Shown here: piece after piece, positions 26,884-36,187 of the stretch
Layout of the letters: every line of letters begins with the position of its first letter
Position numbering within the stretch: the stretch's first letter is position 1
Assembly: GCA_963770295.1 (NCBI GenBank)
Contig: CAVYPA010000002.1
Span: forward strand, 136,577-200,576
DNA length: 64,000 nt
From: AWTP1-13 sp963770295
GTDB taxonomy: Bacteria; Pseudomonadota; Alphaproteobacteria; Rhizobiales; Hyphomicrobiaceae
Reading direction: 5' to 3'
Notes under the pieces: model-generated
The model's database searches: none
Told to the model about the DNA's origin: nothing
Seen by the model: the letters and a program-made list of their open reading frames with translations, nothing else
Position numbers and translations under genes: made by a program

Positions 26884-27895
26884 TTAGATGGCTGGGCGCT
26901 GCCATGCTGGGAGCTCCGAGGCGATGCTGTCGATGGCACCCACAACGCGCTCGGGCGCGATGTGGTGGACCATGTGTGAACCGCCGACAAGGATATCGAG
27001 TTCGACTTCCCGCGATGTCGCCGTGCAGCCGTTGTGCCTGACGGTGGCTGACGATCTGGTCGGCATCGCCGGCGAGGATGGCCACGGGCGGAAACAGGGA
27101 CCGGTAACGCTGCCGAAGACTGTCGGCCGCCGCGATCATATGGGCGGATTCTTCCGCATAGGCACGGATCTGTGAGGGTCGGAGCGCGAGCGGGACCGGA
27201 AACGCCGCAGCGAAGCGCGGCGAGATACCTTGCGGAAAGAACATTCGCTCGATAAGGCCGGGCGCGATTGCCTCGCCGATGAAAGGGGCTACGGTGTGGC
27301 TGATGATGTCGCCCAAAACCGGTATGGCGGGGGGCGAGAATACCAACACATCCTTGCGGGGCGTGGGATAGTAATAACCAGAGACGAGCACCAGTCCGGA
27401 AACGTCGCGGGGGTGGTCCAGGCCCAGCGCGAGCGCTACCAGCGTTCCCCAGGAATGCCCGACGACAATGGGGCGATCGATGGCAAGCTGCCTGAAGGCT
27501 TCGGGCAAAATGGATGCTTGCGCGGTGGCGGTCCAATTGCGGCCGCGAGGTCTCTCGCTATGTCCAAAGCCCGGCCGGTCGAACGCCACAGCCCGGTACT
27601 GTAGAGCCGCCTTGTCGATGACCCCGCTAATGAGCAGGTCTTCCACCATGGCGCCGTTGCCGTGCAGGAAGACCACGGGCCGGCCCGAGCCGCGATCAAG
27701 ATAGTGCAGCCGTACTCCACCCGCGGTGACGAAGCGGCCCTTGGGCGGATAATCGAGCTCGGCGCGCCTCGCCTGGCGGTTGGCAAGGACCGCGGCGCCG
27801 GCCATGGCCATACCCGCAAGCATGACTAGCCCCCCGCGTTTGGCCCGGCGCGAGGTCGCAAACCTCGGTCTCACCGCGGGAAACCGATAGGGCAA
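26884..27895 (-). pseudogene. alpha/beta hydrolase, frameshifted near its C terminus
   Basis: The N terminus has a membrane or signal helix (GGLVMLAGMAMAGAAVLA), then the alpha/beta hydrolase fold: oxyanion-site HGNG, FDRPGFGHS, nucleophile elbow GHSWG, and LAGDADQIV with the acid. After HGDIA the frame shifts. The correct end, EVELDILVGGSHMVHH with the catalytic His and stop at 26884, is one base out of phase. The lesion is an extra base in the CCC run at 27009-27011. With it corrected the protein is about 337 residues. As given, translation runs on into the YihY gene. Confidence 0.8.
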
Positions 27896-28667
27896 GAAAA
27901 AGTCTCCATCCGGTAGCTTCGCAGGCTAAACGCGGCAGCAGCAGGCGGGTTTCGCCTATGGCCAACGCGCCGCCCGGCCGGCGACTGGTTGTCAACATAT
28001 CGCTCTCCCAGCGGAAGCTACCTCGTCTGGGTCGACTGCGCCTCGGTTCCGTTTCGGACGACGACACGTGGAAGACTACCCATCGCAATTGTGCGGCCGC
28101 GTGCTCGCAATCCTATCGAGTGACCGTATCGCGAACGCACGTGGGAGGGGATTTCTAGGACTGTGGCCGGGAACCAACCTGCCCGGGGCGCCGTTCGCCG
28201 GGCGCCTACATTATAGTTAGACAAAGAAAACGCTCCGCAAACCCTCGCCGCCGCCGCAGCTAGTGTGGTGATTTGTTTGCGCCAAGTGAACCTTATGCGC
28301 AAAGCGCGCCGGCTCTATCCAGCACCTGCGTGTCAAAGCTAGAGCTGGTGGCGCAAAACGTCCTCGCGCAGGGTCGAGGAAATCTGCGCGACGTGGTCGT
28401 GCAAGTAACGAGCTTGCGCGATTTGGTTCGCACCTGCACCTCTCCCACAACTTCGTTCCGGTCATGATGCCCAGAGACATCATCGAGGCACGAAATGATG
28501 AGCGAGGGGTCGAGGTCGGCATCCGGTGTTGGCGCGGTAACGCCAAGTTCGAAATGGCCGTGGTCTCGGGAACGATGCCCCTATGCTGAGCCGGCCAAAT
28601 CTCTTGAGGGCGAGGGGGCGTGCCATCTGTGAAATGGCGCGCCCTGCTAGAAAAACCCTTGTCCTTC
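27896..28667. other. intergenic, nothing recognised
   Basis: About 770 bases. A short GC-rich hairpin GGCGCC...GGCGCC near 28180-28204 is the only structure noted. Frames here look non-coding. Confidence 0.35.
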
Positions 28668-28949
28668 TCAATGAGGCGATGGCGACTGCTTGTCCGGGCT
28701 GCTCGGGGTCCGCGGCGGCGCCGGATCCGGTCCGCTTGTTTCGGGAGCAGCCGCACCCCCAGGACTTGTTGACGGCACATTGCCCTGAACCCGTGGGCGC
28801 TCGGCAGGGGTTGCAGGTGGCGTCCCCGTTGCCGCACCGGTAGCTGCGCTGTTGCTTGATCCGGGAGCCGTTGACGTGCCTGGTGTGGTTTGAGCCGTGG
28901 CTACGCCTGCGCTGAGAGCAAGCAGGAGCCCGGCAATCGCAAATTTCAT
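28668..28949 (-). CDS. small secreted Pro/Ser/Thr-rich protein
   Basis: A 93-residue protein with a textbook signal peptide (MKFAIAGLLLALSAGVATAQ) and a mature part almost entirely of Pro, Thr, Ser, Gly and Ala, therefore disordered. The ATG follows GGGAGATC. No family or function can be assigned; such low-complexity envelope proteins are common in Hyphomicrobiales. It neighbours other small secreted genes on the same strand. Confidence 0.65.
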   Translation of the reverse strand: MKFAIAGLLLALSAGVATAQTTPGTSTAPGSSNSAATGAATGTPPATPAERPRVQGNVPSTSPGGAAAPETSGPDPAPPRTPSSPDKQSPSPH

Positions 28950-29048
28950 GAAAGATCTCCCTTTCGGCGTCTCGGAACTAATTGGCTAATATCGGATCAC
29001 GTTCCCCAGGTGCGTCGCTTTCAATCAGTGGTGCGTCGCGCCTCACGG

Positions 29049-29423
29049 TCAAAGTCCTGCCAACTGTTTCGCGGTCCTTACCTCATTCATGCACTCAGCT
29101 TCTTTGCCCTGGGCGTCGAGAGCACGAGCGCGCTCGAGGGCGTCGCTAGCTTCAGTCTTGACGCCGGATTGACGCTGCACATCCTGGGGAGAGGTAGCCT
29201 TGCCCTGGGTTTCCTTACTGATCACGGACGTACCGGGATGCTGACCTTTTTGGTCGCCCGCCATCGGCCCGGGGTGGCCGGTGCTGGGGCCAGTACCGGC
29301 GTCGGTCGCTGCCAGCTTCTTGGTCACATCCATGATTTCTTGGTTGCACGGTCCCGCACTCGCGCCGGCAGTTCCAAGGGCCAAAGAAACGCATGTCATC
29401 AGGACGATGTTCGATGCTCTCAT
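29049..29423 (-). CDS. small secreted protein (124 aa)
   Basis: ATG 29423 follows GAGGAGGCAAC, a strong ribosome site. A signal peptide (ASNIVLMTCVSLALGTAGAS) is followed by GPCNQEIMDVTKKLAATDAG, a disordered Gly/Pro/Gln-rich middle, and a helical end (DALERARALDAQGKEAECMN) with a second Cys. The layout matches a Hyphomicrobiales family of small periplasmic proteins with an N-terminal PCxxEI and a C-terminal helix-plus-Cys; the function is unknown. A GGAAC-N17-GTT promoter lies 51 bases upstream. Confidence 0.72.
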   Translation of the reverse strand: MRASNIVLMTCVSLALGTAGASAGPCNQEIMDVTKKLAATDAGTGPSTGHPGPMAGDQKGQHPGTSVISKETQGKATSPQDVQRQSGVKTEASDALERARALDAQGKEAECMNEVRTAKQLAGL

Positions 29424-29473
29424 AGTTGCCTCCTCCCGCAAATGCGGGACTGTCAATTCGTTGCTGCTAAAGT

Positions 29474-29498
29474 AACCGCTTGTCGGATTGCGGGTTCC
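29474..29498 (-). promoter_or_regulatory. candidate EcfG-type promoter (GGAAC-N17-GTT)
   Basis: Minus strand GGAAC at 29498-29494, 17 bases, GTT at 29476-29474, 51 bases before the start of the small secreted gene at 29423. Confidence 0.48.
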
Positions 29499-29811
29499 GG
29501 GTCTGAAATTTCTTTGCACTTAGTCACCGGCCGTCCAGCCGCCCACAAGGGCGGCCGACTCGGCGGCAAAGCTGCGGCTTCTAGGCCTGCTGCTCAACGA
29601 TCGGCCTCTGCTGGTTCCGGGCCACAGCCGGCATGCCCGCAAGATCGTTGAGAAGGAGCTCGGCGATACCGACATTCTCGTCAATAATCGGCGAAATCAG
29701 CGACGAAGATTACCCTTACTGGCTTGAAAGTGGCGCGACCGGAGCGCTGCGTCTATGAGGAACACCGCCACGTCGTGCTGATCATGCGTAAATATCTCGC
29801 ATCGAAGCCAG

Positions 29812-30282
29812 TTAAGCCGAGCGCCTTTCGCGCTGCTCGGGATCGTTCGGTCCCCGCAGCAAATCCTCTTCTCTGGGCAGCTTGCCGGTCGGGGTCAGCT
29901 TGTCGATCACTTCGGGGAGAAGGCGAGAGAGCTGGGAGAGGAGGTCGTCCCGTGGCAGGCCTGTCTCACGGGAAAGCCCATCAACGGTTTCAGATCCAAG
30001 GACTTGCTGCAGCTGGTTGGGAGATATCGACTTGTTGGGCTCGGTGCCAATCCATGATTTGATGACCTCCTCCAGGCCGCCCTGCCGGAACCGTTCGACA
30101 AGCCCTCCGAGGCCGTCTTCCGTCCCGGGCACATCTGGCTTCTTCTCGTCGATCTTTTTCGCGAGTGCCCGAGAGAGCAAAAGCGCGATCAGCGCTCCCA
30201 CGACGGGTGACCGGTCACGGGCCAGCTTTGCCCCAAGACCCGTGATGACCGCGTTGCGGATGACAGTCTGCAGAAGGCCCAC
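29812..30282 (-). CDS. YidB-like (DUF937) family protein
   Basis: A 156-residue protein. GTG 30282 follows AAAGGAGA, a strong ribosome site, so the 49-codon extension to 30429 is rejected. The body has a hydrophobic segment (SPVVGALIALLLSRALAKK) and the YidB signature region: GGLVERFRQGGLEEVIKSWI and ISPNQLQQVLG, followed by LSQLSRLLPEVIDKLTPTGK. The family is widespread and of unknown function. A GGAAC-N17-GTT sequence 45 bases upstream suggests stress induction. Confidence 0.82.
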   Translation of the reverse strand: MGLLQTVIRNAVITGLGAKLARDRSPVVGALIALLLSRALAKKIDEKKPDVPGTEDGLGGLVERFRQGGLEEVIKSWIGTEPNKSISPNQLQQVLGSETVDGLSRETGLPRDDLLSQLSRLLPEVIDKLTPTGKLPREEDLLRGPNDPEQRERRSA

Positions 30283-30326
30283 GGCGCTCTCCTTTGGCTG
30301 CGTGTCTGCGAGGTCGGCGCCTGAAC

Positions 30327-30351
30327 AACCGGCAACGCCGCCACCCGTTCC
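30327..30351 (-). promoter_or_regulatory. candidate EcfG-type promoter (GGAAC-N17-GTT)
   Basis: Minus strand GGAAC at 30351-30347, 17 bases, GTT at 30329-30327, 45 bases before the GTG start of the YidB-like gene. Confidence 0.48.
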
Positions 30352-31024
30352 TTTTGAGCTATGAGCTTGCGCCCGCAGGCGCCCGCGCCCCACCAAATTG
30401 GGCAAGCATCTGTCTTGCGCTGAGGGCACTAAAGATCTTCCCCTTTATGGTGCCGTGGGGGCCACGCCAAGGCCCCAGTGCGCCAAATACAATTGGCGCC
30501 GAAATGCGCGCAGGCTTTGAGGCTGAGCACGCCGTAAAGCGCGGAAGCCATTTGATCCAAGTGGCAGTCAAGTTCCAACCGGAAGGAATTCGAGACTCTT
30601 AAGGCCAAAGGGGGAGGACAAAATGTATCGCGATAGCGGGCGACGGGTGATCCTGTGTCCGGGCCCTTTATAGATGCTTTTTTCGCCGTTTCCGCCACGC
30701 ACGCGAGGATTTGTCGACATGCGCCGGTCGTTCTAGCTGCAAACAAAAAGTTGGAGCGGGCTCTCTTGGCCGGAAAAGCAGGGAGCGCAGAAGCCCCGGA
30801 CCCAAAGCATCACCGTCTCCCCCGCCATTCCGAGCGATGAGGATCGTGCCTTTGGAGTCGGCCTTTATTCGTTTGTGACAGGTCCCACTAAAGCCAATGG
30901 CAACGGATGCGGTTTGCGATGCCAGCGGCGGGAAGCTTGGCTCGGGGTCCCGCAACCGCGAGCCGCATGCGCATTTTCACGCTACAAATCGCCCTCCGAG
31001 TGTCGCTATGGCAACACGGGACTG
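30352..31024. other. intergenic, nothing recognised
   Basis: About 670 bases without a convincing gene or structural element. Confidence 0.35.
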
Positions 31025-31399
31025 CTAGGGCCGGACCTCGAAGATAAAGCTACCCTTGACTTTATGGGTGTCGGTCGAAACGGCTTGCCAGTTGACCTTA
31101 TAGCTACCTGCTTGCAGCGGCTCAGCAAACTTTACGATCAGGCTCGCCTTGTCGGCGGGGTCGGAGGTCGGAGGCTCCGATGCGACGGGCTTGCCACCAT
31201 TCAATTCGACACTGATCTTGGAGAAGCGCGGCTCAACCGCCTCATTGAACTGCAGGCGGACCTCGCTTGGACCGGCCGCAACGGTTGCACCGGCCGCCGG
31301 GATCGACTTTTTCAAACGCGAGTGGGCCATCGCCGTGCTGGGGATCAAGCCTGTGAGCAAGGTGGCGACCGAAGCGGCAACAACAACGCCTCTGACCAT
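31025..31399 (-). CDS. copC: CopC-like copper resistance protein
   Basis: A 124-residue periplasmic protein starting at ATG 31399. The signal peptide (VVVAASVATLLTGLIPSTAM) ends at AHSRL, placing the conserved metal-binding His at the mature N terminus. The beta-sandwich fold follows (VRLQFNEAVEPRFSKISVEL), ending VSTDTHKVKGSFIFEV, with the second conserved His in DTH. CopC binds copper in the periplasm. No copD gene is adjacent. The next genes on the same strand, a His-rich outer-membrane protein and a DUF2946-like protein, make a metal-handling context likely. A 46-codon extension to 31537 is out of keeping with the family. Confidence 0.82.
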   Translation of the reverse strand: MVRGVVVAASVATLLTGLIPSTAMAHSRLKKSIPAAGATVAAGPSEVRLQFNEAVEPRFSKISVELNGGKPVASEPPTSDPADKASLIVKFAEPLQAGSYKVNWQAVSTDTHKVKGSFIFEVRP

Positions 31400-31474
31400 G
31401 GTGAACCGTCCTGCCGCGCGCAGATGCCGGAGGGCCTGGGTTTCCAGCATCTGCTGCGGATGATCTTGCGTTCC

Positions 31475-31640
31475 TTCTACTCCTTCACGGCCTTGACGCA
31501 CTTGTGCGCGTCGTTCAGCTCGTAACCCTTCTTGCACTTCGAATGCCGTGCATCGCGATTGCCAGAACTTGCGTTGCTATTGCGACGGCACAGCTCGCGG
31601 TGAGTAGAGCCAGCCTAATCTTCTTCTTTTCCGTTACTCC
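31475..31640 (-). pseudogene. remnant of a small secreted Cys protein
   Basis: One frame reads KKKIRLALLTASCAVAIATQ and VLA, a signal peptide without a usable start codon. A second frame reads SGNRDARHSKCKKGYELNDA and then HKCVKAVKE before TAG. Together they look like one short exported protein split by an indel near 31560. The CKKGYxLxxxxKCV pattern is reminiscent of other small Cys-containing secreted proteins in the window. Confidence 0.38.
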
Positions 31641-31654
31641 GTTACAGTGGTGGC

Positions 31655-32728
31655 TTAGAAGGTGACAGACAGCCCTGTCACCACACGAATGTCGGGCTCG
31701 GACTGGATGCCGTTGAGGTCGTTCATGATGGGGAAGCCCACGGACACAAAGCTCGACCAGTTATCTTTGGAGAAGCGCAGTCCGGGCGCGAGGTAGAGGG
31801 TGTTGCCACCGGAGTTCGGGTCTTTCACGCCGGCTTCAACCTCTTTGGCGTGCCACTCACCGTTGAGTTCGAGCACAAGGTCCCACGCCGGGCCTTGAGC
31901 GGGCTCCTCATGATGAGAGTGGGTATGGCCGGGACCTCCGTGCCACATCGGGTCCGGTAGCGCGCCCAGCTTCATGGGCATTATGTCCGACGCCCCGCGC
32001 GTGAGGCGGTAGGAGATGGCCGCGTTATAGAGGAAGCGATCACCGAGGTCCGTGTCCTGCACACCGTTGGTGACAAGCATGTAGAGGACGTTGGCGTCGA
32101 AGGACCATTGTCCAAAGCGCTTCGTATAGGCGAGCCCGAAGAGGCCGTCCCACGATCCGGAGCCCGGCTGAAACTCGGCGTCGAACAGCTCACCTTGATT
32201 GTTGCGACGGTCCGTGACGCCGGTGGGAGCCTTGACGCCAAGCAGCACGGCCGCTTCGGTCCGACTGGCGCGGTTGTTGTAGAACCGGTATTGGCCAAGC
32301 AAGGTCAGGTCGCCGATGCCCGAGTTATCGCCGCGATCAAAAATTTCCGGCGGTTCGGCAGGGTCCTCGATCTCGGCCTCCCGGATGCCGGTGCGCCGGA
32401 TCCACGGCAGCCGCGCCGAAACCGTCAGGTCGTTGGTGACGCCGTAGGCGTAGGTCACCGCCACGCTCTCGATGGTCTTGATGCTGTGGTCGTGGGTGCC
32501 GGAGAGCTGGGCTCCCGCAACCAAGGCCGCATCACTCAATCCCCCAAAGTTGATGAACTCGTACACCGCCCCGAAGGCGCTTTGGCCCTTATCGAGGGTC
32601 GTCGCCGAGATCGTGTTCAGCGGGCCGGCACCGCCGGCCCCTGAAACGGCGCTCGGATGATGGGCGAAGGCAGGCTGGGCGATCAGTAGTACTCCGCCAG
32701 CGGCCGCCAAAGCGAGCCTAGTTGGCAT
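31655..32728 (-). CDS. outer-membrane transporter-like protein with His-rich segment
   Basis: A 357-residue exported protein starting at ATG 32728 (AGGGGAGAAG upstream). The signal peptide is RLALAAAGGVLLIAQPAFAH. The remainder alternates short amphipathic strands, e.g. SVAVTYAYGVTNDLTVSARL and LYLAPGLRFSKDNWSSFVSV, ending in Phe, typical of an outer-membrane beta-barrel of the phenol-degradation transporter (MetA-pathway) type. A His-rich loop, MWHGGPGHTHSHHEE, lies at about 265-280, and HH also follows the signal cleavage site. Together with CopC and DUF2946 neighbours, a role in metal passage or sensing is plausible but inferred. Confidence 0.75.
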   Translation of the reverse strand: MPTRLALAAAGGVLLIAQPAFAHHPSAVSGAGGAGPLNTISATTLDKGQSAFGAVYEFINFGGLSDAALVAGAQLSGTHDHSIKTIESVAVTYAYGVTNDLTVSARLPWIRRTGIREAEIEDPAEPPEIFDRGDNSGIGDLTLLGQYRFYNNRASRTEAAVLLGVKAPTGVTDRRNNQGELFDAEFQPGSGSWDGLFGLAYTKRFGQWSFDANVLYMLVTNGVQDTDLGDRFLYNAAISYRLTRGASDIMPMKLGALPDPMWHGGPGHTHSHHEEPAQGPAWDLVLELNGEWHAKEVEAGVKDPNSGGNTLYLAPGLRFSKDNWSSFVSVGFPIMNDLNGIQSEPDIRVVTGLSVTF

Positions 32729-32833
32729 GAACGTCTTCTCCCCTGAAGTAGCAAACACGCACGAGCGGGCCATGCCCAAACTCGGAACGAAAACGCGGAT
32801 GCGGTGACTTGCGTGGATACGTGTTACAGCGCT

Positions 32834-33250
32834 CTAGGCGCGAGGCGGCCCGCGTGGCGCGTGAGCTGGCCAATCAGCAAAAGTTGCAGGCAAGATCGAG
32901 CGGGCAATACGGAGGCGATGCCGCTGATGCTCAAGTGGGTCGAAAACGCAGAATTCAGCGGGCGCCAGTGCAGCGAGCTTAAGCGCTCCTGCGCCTGCTA
33001 CGGCGCACCACGAGCAGGAGGGGTTCTCTTTGGTTGGTTGCGGGACTCCCAGTGGTTCATCGACGACAACCGCGCCATGCGCGGTGCAGATGACGACCTG
33101 CAACTCGGCCTGTGCCAGATTGGGTGAAACGTGGGGCGGGAGAGAACGCGCAACAGGATGCGCGGCCACCGTGAGGGCGATCGCGAGCAGCAGGAAGGTC
33201 CGTAGCCCTGCGCACATCCGTCGCATATTGTCATGCATCATACTTTCCAT
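32834..33250 (-). CDS. DUF2946-like protein
   Basis: About 138 residues from ATG 33250; ATG 33238 is also possible and has a better-spaced GGAAA. An N-terminal hydrophobic helix (LRTFLLLAIALTVAAHPVA) is followed by VVICTAHGAVVVDEP and NPSCSWCAVAGAG. This ICTAHG...CxWC arrangement is the DUF2946 pattern, often found next to copper-related genes. It is upstream of, and on the same strand as, the His-rich outer-membrane gene, with a 105-base gap. Confidence 0.65.
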   Translation of the reverse strand: MESMMHDNMRRMCAGLRTFLLLAIALTVAAHPVARSLPPHVSPNLAQAELQVVICTAHGAVVVDEPLGVPQPTKENPSCSWCAVAGAGALKLAALAPAEFCVFDPLEHQRHRLRIARSILPATFADWPAHAPRGPPRA

Positions 33251-34106
33251 GACGGAATGCAATTGCGGCTAGGCCACAGTCGGTAAATTTAAAATCCACA
33301 CTCCGACGGCCCAGAAACCCCAACCTAATGGCGCTAAAGCTCCATCCCGGTGCCGCTTAGCGGGTCTTCCCCGTCTTGAGACGGTAATGCGCAGGAATAG
33401 AGCCCGGCAGCAATCGACATTGGCGGGATGCTGTCGTGGGTTGAACGGGCGTGGAAGACCTATACCACCACTGCAAATGCCACTCATTCGCAAGTGGTGA
33501 CGCTTGCGCCGCTGATCATCCTCTGGGGCTGGACGCTGCAAGTTGTAAGACGAGAGCCCGGTGCACCTGCTGCGGCAGCAAGGGTGCCGACCCGCAGCAT
33601 CCGAGCGCAAGGGCAGCGACATCGCACTGGCTTTCCATACGCGGGCTCAAGGACATCGACATCGGTTGCTTATTACTTCTGCACGGAAGAATCGCGCGCG
33701 GCATGCCGCGCCGTAGTTGGGCTCGCACAAGATCAGCATGATTTCGCGACCGGCGCCGTCAGCGCGTTGTCGACAGCTGCTGAAGAAACGGCCAGAGCAC
33801 CGCATGGGTCAATGAACCGCCTCAGCGGTTGTCTCCGGAAATCACGCGGAAACACAGAACCGAGCCCAGGTTTTTACGCGGCCAGTGTCACCAAGGCATG
33901 CTTGCTGTCACGCCAGCCTGGTCGAAGCATCTTCTAAGCGGACTGGATCGTTCAGCGGCCGACATCTTCGGAGCTGTGCACATGGAGCTGCCTTTGGCAA
34001 CCGCCAGCAGGACATCCATTCAAGACACGGTTTGGATGACTTGCTAAAACGATGCGCCCCCACGTCTGATGAGTACCATGAATTGTTCACTCCGAGATGT
34101 CCTCCC
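33251..34106. other. intergenic, possible short remnants only
   Basis: About 850 bases. A stretch near 33560-33650 reads CTCCGSKGADPQHPSARAAT on the plus strand, resembling a small Cys-rich protein fragment, but has no start and no intact frame. Nothing else recognised. Confidence 0.35.
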
Positions 34107-35846
34107 ATGGCTCATGCATTTGAAAAACGCACCGCGTCGATCGCTGAGTTTATTCCCGAACTCGATCGTCTCGCCGCCGATGCCATGGCGGATTGGAAGG
34201 TGCCAGGCGCAGCTTTGGCCGTGGTGCAAGACGGCCAGTTAGCGCTCGCAAAGGCTTACGGTCAGAGCGATGTTGAGTTGAACCTGCCTGTTAAGACCAC
34301 GACACAGTTCCTCATCTGCTCGATCACCAAATCGTTCACCGCGACGGGTGTGGCGATCTTGCACAATGAGGGGCGTCTCGACTGGACCAAACCCGTGCGC
34401 GACTACCTTCCCGAGTTTCGCCTGCACGATGCGGTCGCGACCGAGCGGGTCACGGTGCGCGACCTTCTCTGTCACCAGTCCGGCTTGCCACGCCATGACT
34501 GGGTGCATGTTCCCGGCGATCGGACGGCCGCTGAGATGCTGGGGATCATGCGGCATCTCGAATTGAGCTGCGATATCCGCGCCGCTTGGCAATACAATAA
34601 CCTCTGTTACAACGTCCTTGGTCTCCTCATCGAACGGCTCAGCGGACAAAGCTATCAGGCCTTCACGCGCGCGCGACTGACCGACAAACTCGGCATGACG
34701 GTTAGCTTCACCTTGGAGGACCTCGAAGCCTCGGCCGATGCCGCCCGGCCATACATGATGCACGACGACACACGACTGCCGGCCTTGCGCCTCCCAATCC
34801 GGACCCTCGCTGGCGGGGCGATCAACACCTCGGTCGCAGACCTCGCGAATTGGATGCGCCTGCATCTCGGCAAGGGCGAGTTCGATGGCGAGCGGTTGCT
34901 GCCAGCCGCGCTCATCGACGAGCTGCATGTCCCCCGCGTTTACAACACAACGCCGGGCTATGCGGAATTCGGCGACGCGCACTATGGTCTCGGTTTCCAA
35001 TCCAATACCTATCGCGGTGATCGGCTGGTTTCGCACAGCGGCGGCTGGATCGGCTGGGGCACGCTGATGACGCTGGTGCCGGACTTCGGCATTGGTGTCT
35101 CCGTCTTGACCAATCGTAGCCCGAGCGAAGTGCCGCAGATGCTGACTTGGCTCATCATAGACCGGCTGCGCGGCCGTGAGCCGGTCGATTGGCGCGAGCG
35201 GTTCCGCAAGCGGCGCGAGGAATCCATCGCCCATATGCAGGTCGATAAGAACGCGTGGCAGCAGGCCCGCCACGTGAACACGCGGCCGGCACACGACCTC
35301 CCGGACTATGCCGGCGACTATGAGCATCCGGCCTACGGCAAGCTCTCGATCAAAGAGCAGGATGGCACCCTGCACTGGTCGTGGCGCGGCATGTTCGCGA
35401 CCATGGCGCACCGCCACTACGAGACGTTTGAATTGCCGGAAGTGCCAGATCGTTTGCTGCCAGACAGGCTTGCCGTCACCTTTCTGACGGATCGCCAGGG
35501 CAACGTTGTCAGTCTCTCGGCGCCGCTCGAGCCGATGGTCAAGGACATCGTGTTCGCGCGTTTAGCGGCGGGCGACTGCACAGACGCGTCTTTCCGCCAA
35601 CGCTGCGTCGGCAGCTTCAAGGGTGGCGCGACGACGCATCGAGTGACGCTGGATACGGAAGGCCAGCTTGTGTTGAAGCCCGACAATCAGCCTGCCTATC
35701 GCCTTGCACCACAGCAGGGGCGGAGGTTCCGCAATGTCGAACTGCAGGGGTTCGCTGTCGAATTTCGCGGCGAGGGCGCACTCATCGATGAAGTGATCTT
35801 TCATCAACCGAACGGCACGTTCATCGCAAGGCGGGTAGAGGCGTAG
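34107..35846 (+). CDS. serine hydrolase, beta-lactamase/AmpC-like family
   Basis: A 579-residue protein. The catalytic motifs of class C-type serine hydrolases are present: SITK at 72-75 (nucleophile and general base), YNN at 163-165, and HSGG at 310-313 in place of KTG. The C-terminal 200 residues (from about 385) form a separate beta-rich domain (DYAGDYEHPAYGKLSIKEQD) of the DUF3471 type. No signal peptide is visible, so the enzyme appears cytoplasmic. Likely an esterase, peptidase or amidase rather than an antibiotic resistance enzyme. ATG 34107 is preceded by CCTCCC and lacks a strong ribosome site; the 74-codon upstream extension is not family-like. Confidence 0.85.
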   Translation: MAHAFEKRTASIAEFIPELDRLAADAMADWKVPGAALAVVQDGQLALAKAYGQSDVELNLPVKTTTQFLICSITKSFTATGVAILHNEGRLDWTKPVRDYLPEFRLHDAVATERVTVRDLLCHQSGLPRHDWVHVPGDRTAAEMLGIMRHLELSCDIRAAWQYNNLCYNVLGLLIERLSGQSYQAFTRARLTDKLGMTVSFTLEDLEASADAARPYMMHDDTRLPALRLPIRTLAGGAINTSVADLANWMRLHLGKGEFDGERLLPAALIDELHVPRVYNTTPGYAEFGDAHYGLGFQSNTYRGDRLVSHSGGWIGWGTLMTLVPDFGIGVSVLTNRSPSEVPQMLTWLIIDRLRGREPVDWRERFRKRREESIAHMQVDKNAWQQARHVNTRPAHDLPDYAGDYEHPAYGKLSIKEQDGTLHWSWRGMFATMAHRHYETFELPEVPDRLLPDRLAVTFLTDRQGNVVSLSAPLEPMVKDIVFARLAAGDCTDASFRQRCVGSFKGGATTHRVTLDTEGQLVLKPDNQPAYRLAPQQGRRFRNVELQGFAVEFRGEGALIDEVIFHQPNGTFIARRVEA

Positions 35847-36187
35847 GCCCCCTCAGCGCATTTCGTTGTCTCGCAATAGGCCAAGCGAGCCGGATCCATC
35901 GCAGAGCATTTTCAACCCGCGGGCACCGACCTCCGGAACCGCCACACTGTGGTGGCTGGCTAACCCGAGTTCTCTGCCCGTTTCGGTTTTTTTTGACCAA
36001 ACGGGCTCCGCACGGATCGAGATCGAGCTCCAGAGCGGTGAGCGGATGCGCGTCGAAGTTCGGGCATCTTCGCTCCGTCTATGCTCAATCCCTATGCATG
36101 GGCGACTCTACCCCTACCCAGGCCGGGTCTTTCGGCACAGCTCGCAGCAGCAACCCGAGCACGACGAATCAGTTATACTCCCAGTCA
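35847..36187. other. intergenic with repeat copy B
   Basis: About 340 bases between the serine hydrolase and the structured RNA candidate. It holds the second repeat copy. A -10-like TATACT lies at about 36174. Confidence 0.4.
35930..35998. repeat. 69-bp dispersed repeat, copy B
   Basis: Matches 12129-12196 in the same orientation, from CCTCCGGAACC through GTTCTCTGCCCG to TTTTTTTTGACC. It has eight T residues in the run where copy A has seven. It lies 190 bases from a structured RNA candidate and 400 bases from an integrase remnant. Confidence 0.6.

Noticed and set aside
29650..29705. Plus-strand VEKELGDTDILVNNR, like part of a short-chain dehydrogenase
   Set aside because: Only about 15 residues, no start, no other SDR motif nearby; at most a tiny remnant.
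33560..33650. CTCCGSKGADPQ, Cys-rich fragment
   Set aside because: No start codon or intact frame; too short to assign.
33885..34106. Extension of the serine hydrolase frame by 74 codons
   Set aside because: The extra residues resemble no family N terminus or signal peptide.
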